Assembly (NCBI RefSeq): GCF_029931775.1
Contig: NC_079324.1
Span: forward strand, 61,325,268 to 61,389,267
Reading direction: 5' to 3'
Length of the DNA: 64,000 bases
From: Euleptes europaea
Lineage: Eukaryota > Chordata > Lepidosauria > Squamata > Sphaerodactylidae
The position numbers were made by a program, and so were the translations under genes. Positions 63,571 to 64,000 of this stretch are shown in pieces. The notes under the pieces were generated by a model. The model was given only the letters and a program-made list of their open reading frames with translations. It was not told the origin of the DNA and did no database searches. The stretch's first letter is position 1. Every line of letters starts with the position of its first letter.

Positions 63571-64000
63571 CAAGCTGAATTTTTGCCAATCAGACTTCAG
63601 CTGCAACTTGTCATGACATCTCAATATGGCAGGAGAGAGAGTGACCAGCTTTAAGGTCACCTGGGGATTTTGAGGATGAAATGACACGTTCCACGCAAGA
63701 GATGTGACTGAATACCTTAATGCAGGGGTCCCCAATGTGGTGCCCACAGATATGTGTCATGTTCAGTTTTGACTGGGAATCCAGCCTGTGGGAAAAGGAT
63801 TCAGTCACGTCTCCCTCTGTGCTGCTGCTCTGATTACATTTGGTGAGATCACTCCCCCTCACTCTTTTAGGATATTTTGGTTGGTCCCCATAAAAGGTAC
63901 TACGTGATTTTCATTTTTGGAATTTTTCTGTGAGCCGGTACGGCTACCTGTATTCTCCCAATCCTCCCCTCTCCCATGGTGTCATTAAAGCAAAAATAAG

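Overview
The window is nuclear DNA from a vertebrate, most likely a squamate reptile (lizard or gecko-like). The host genes have ordinary vertebrate exon-intron structure. The repeats are squamate in character: a Sauria-type tRNA SINE with a Bov-B-like tail, other tRNA-derived SINEs, 5S-rRNA-derived SINEs, CR1- and L2-like LINEs, Penelope-like fragments and short hAT-type elements. Gene order matches the conserved vertebrate block SETD1B > HPD < PSMD9 > CFAP251 > (human chromosome 12q24).

Layout. 1-3325 reads as the long 3' UTR of SETD1B (+). 5105-17983 holds all 14 coding exons of HPD (-), 4-hydroxyphenylpyruvate dioxygenase, spliced by eye to exactly 393 codons plus stop; all three iron ligands are present. 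21350-21560 is a GC-rich promoter, followed by the six exons of PSMD9 (+, 21626-27139, 213 aa), a proteasome assembly chaperone with a coiled coil and a PDZ domain. 27140-46200 is intergenic and dominated by a 15-kb endogenous retrovirus. 46200-46736 looks like the CFAP251 promoter and a non-coding first exon with an RFX X-box. Nine coding exons of CFAP251 (+, 48759-62972) follow, and the gene runs off the right edge.

The retrovirus (28780-43812, minus strand) has two 1084-bp LTRs with no difference seen by eye, a 4-bp target duplication (GCAG) inside an older CR1 copy, and long gag, pro-pol and env reading frames. It looks whole and very young. Its combination of traits is unusual: gag and pol in one frame separated by a single stop (gamma/epsilon style), a Gag with a long coiled coil and an RG-rich tail but no zinc knuckle (foamy-like), and an Env with a very long, cysteine-rich transmembrane half. 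There is an array of six to eight related hairpins in the leader, and 3.3 kb of non-coding sequence between env and the 3' LTR that contains a diverged tandem duplication with a conserved hairpin.

Elsewhere, the most interesting small-scale structures are hammerhead-ribozyme-like cores in several Penelope-like repeats, one of them a 249-bp inverted pair with a perfect 12-bp target duplication. There is also a roughly 205-bp TIR element family whose 8-bp target duplications can be read directly, including one copy inserted into another. All host gene calls rest on recognised protein similarity and reading of splice sites. Exact UTR ends and repeat boundaries are approximate.
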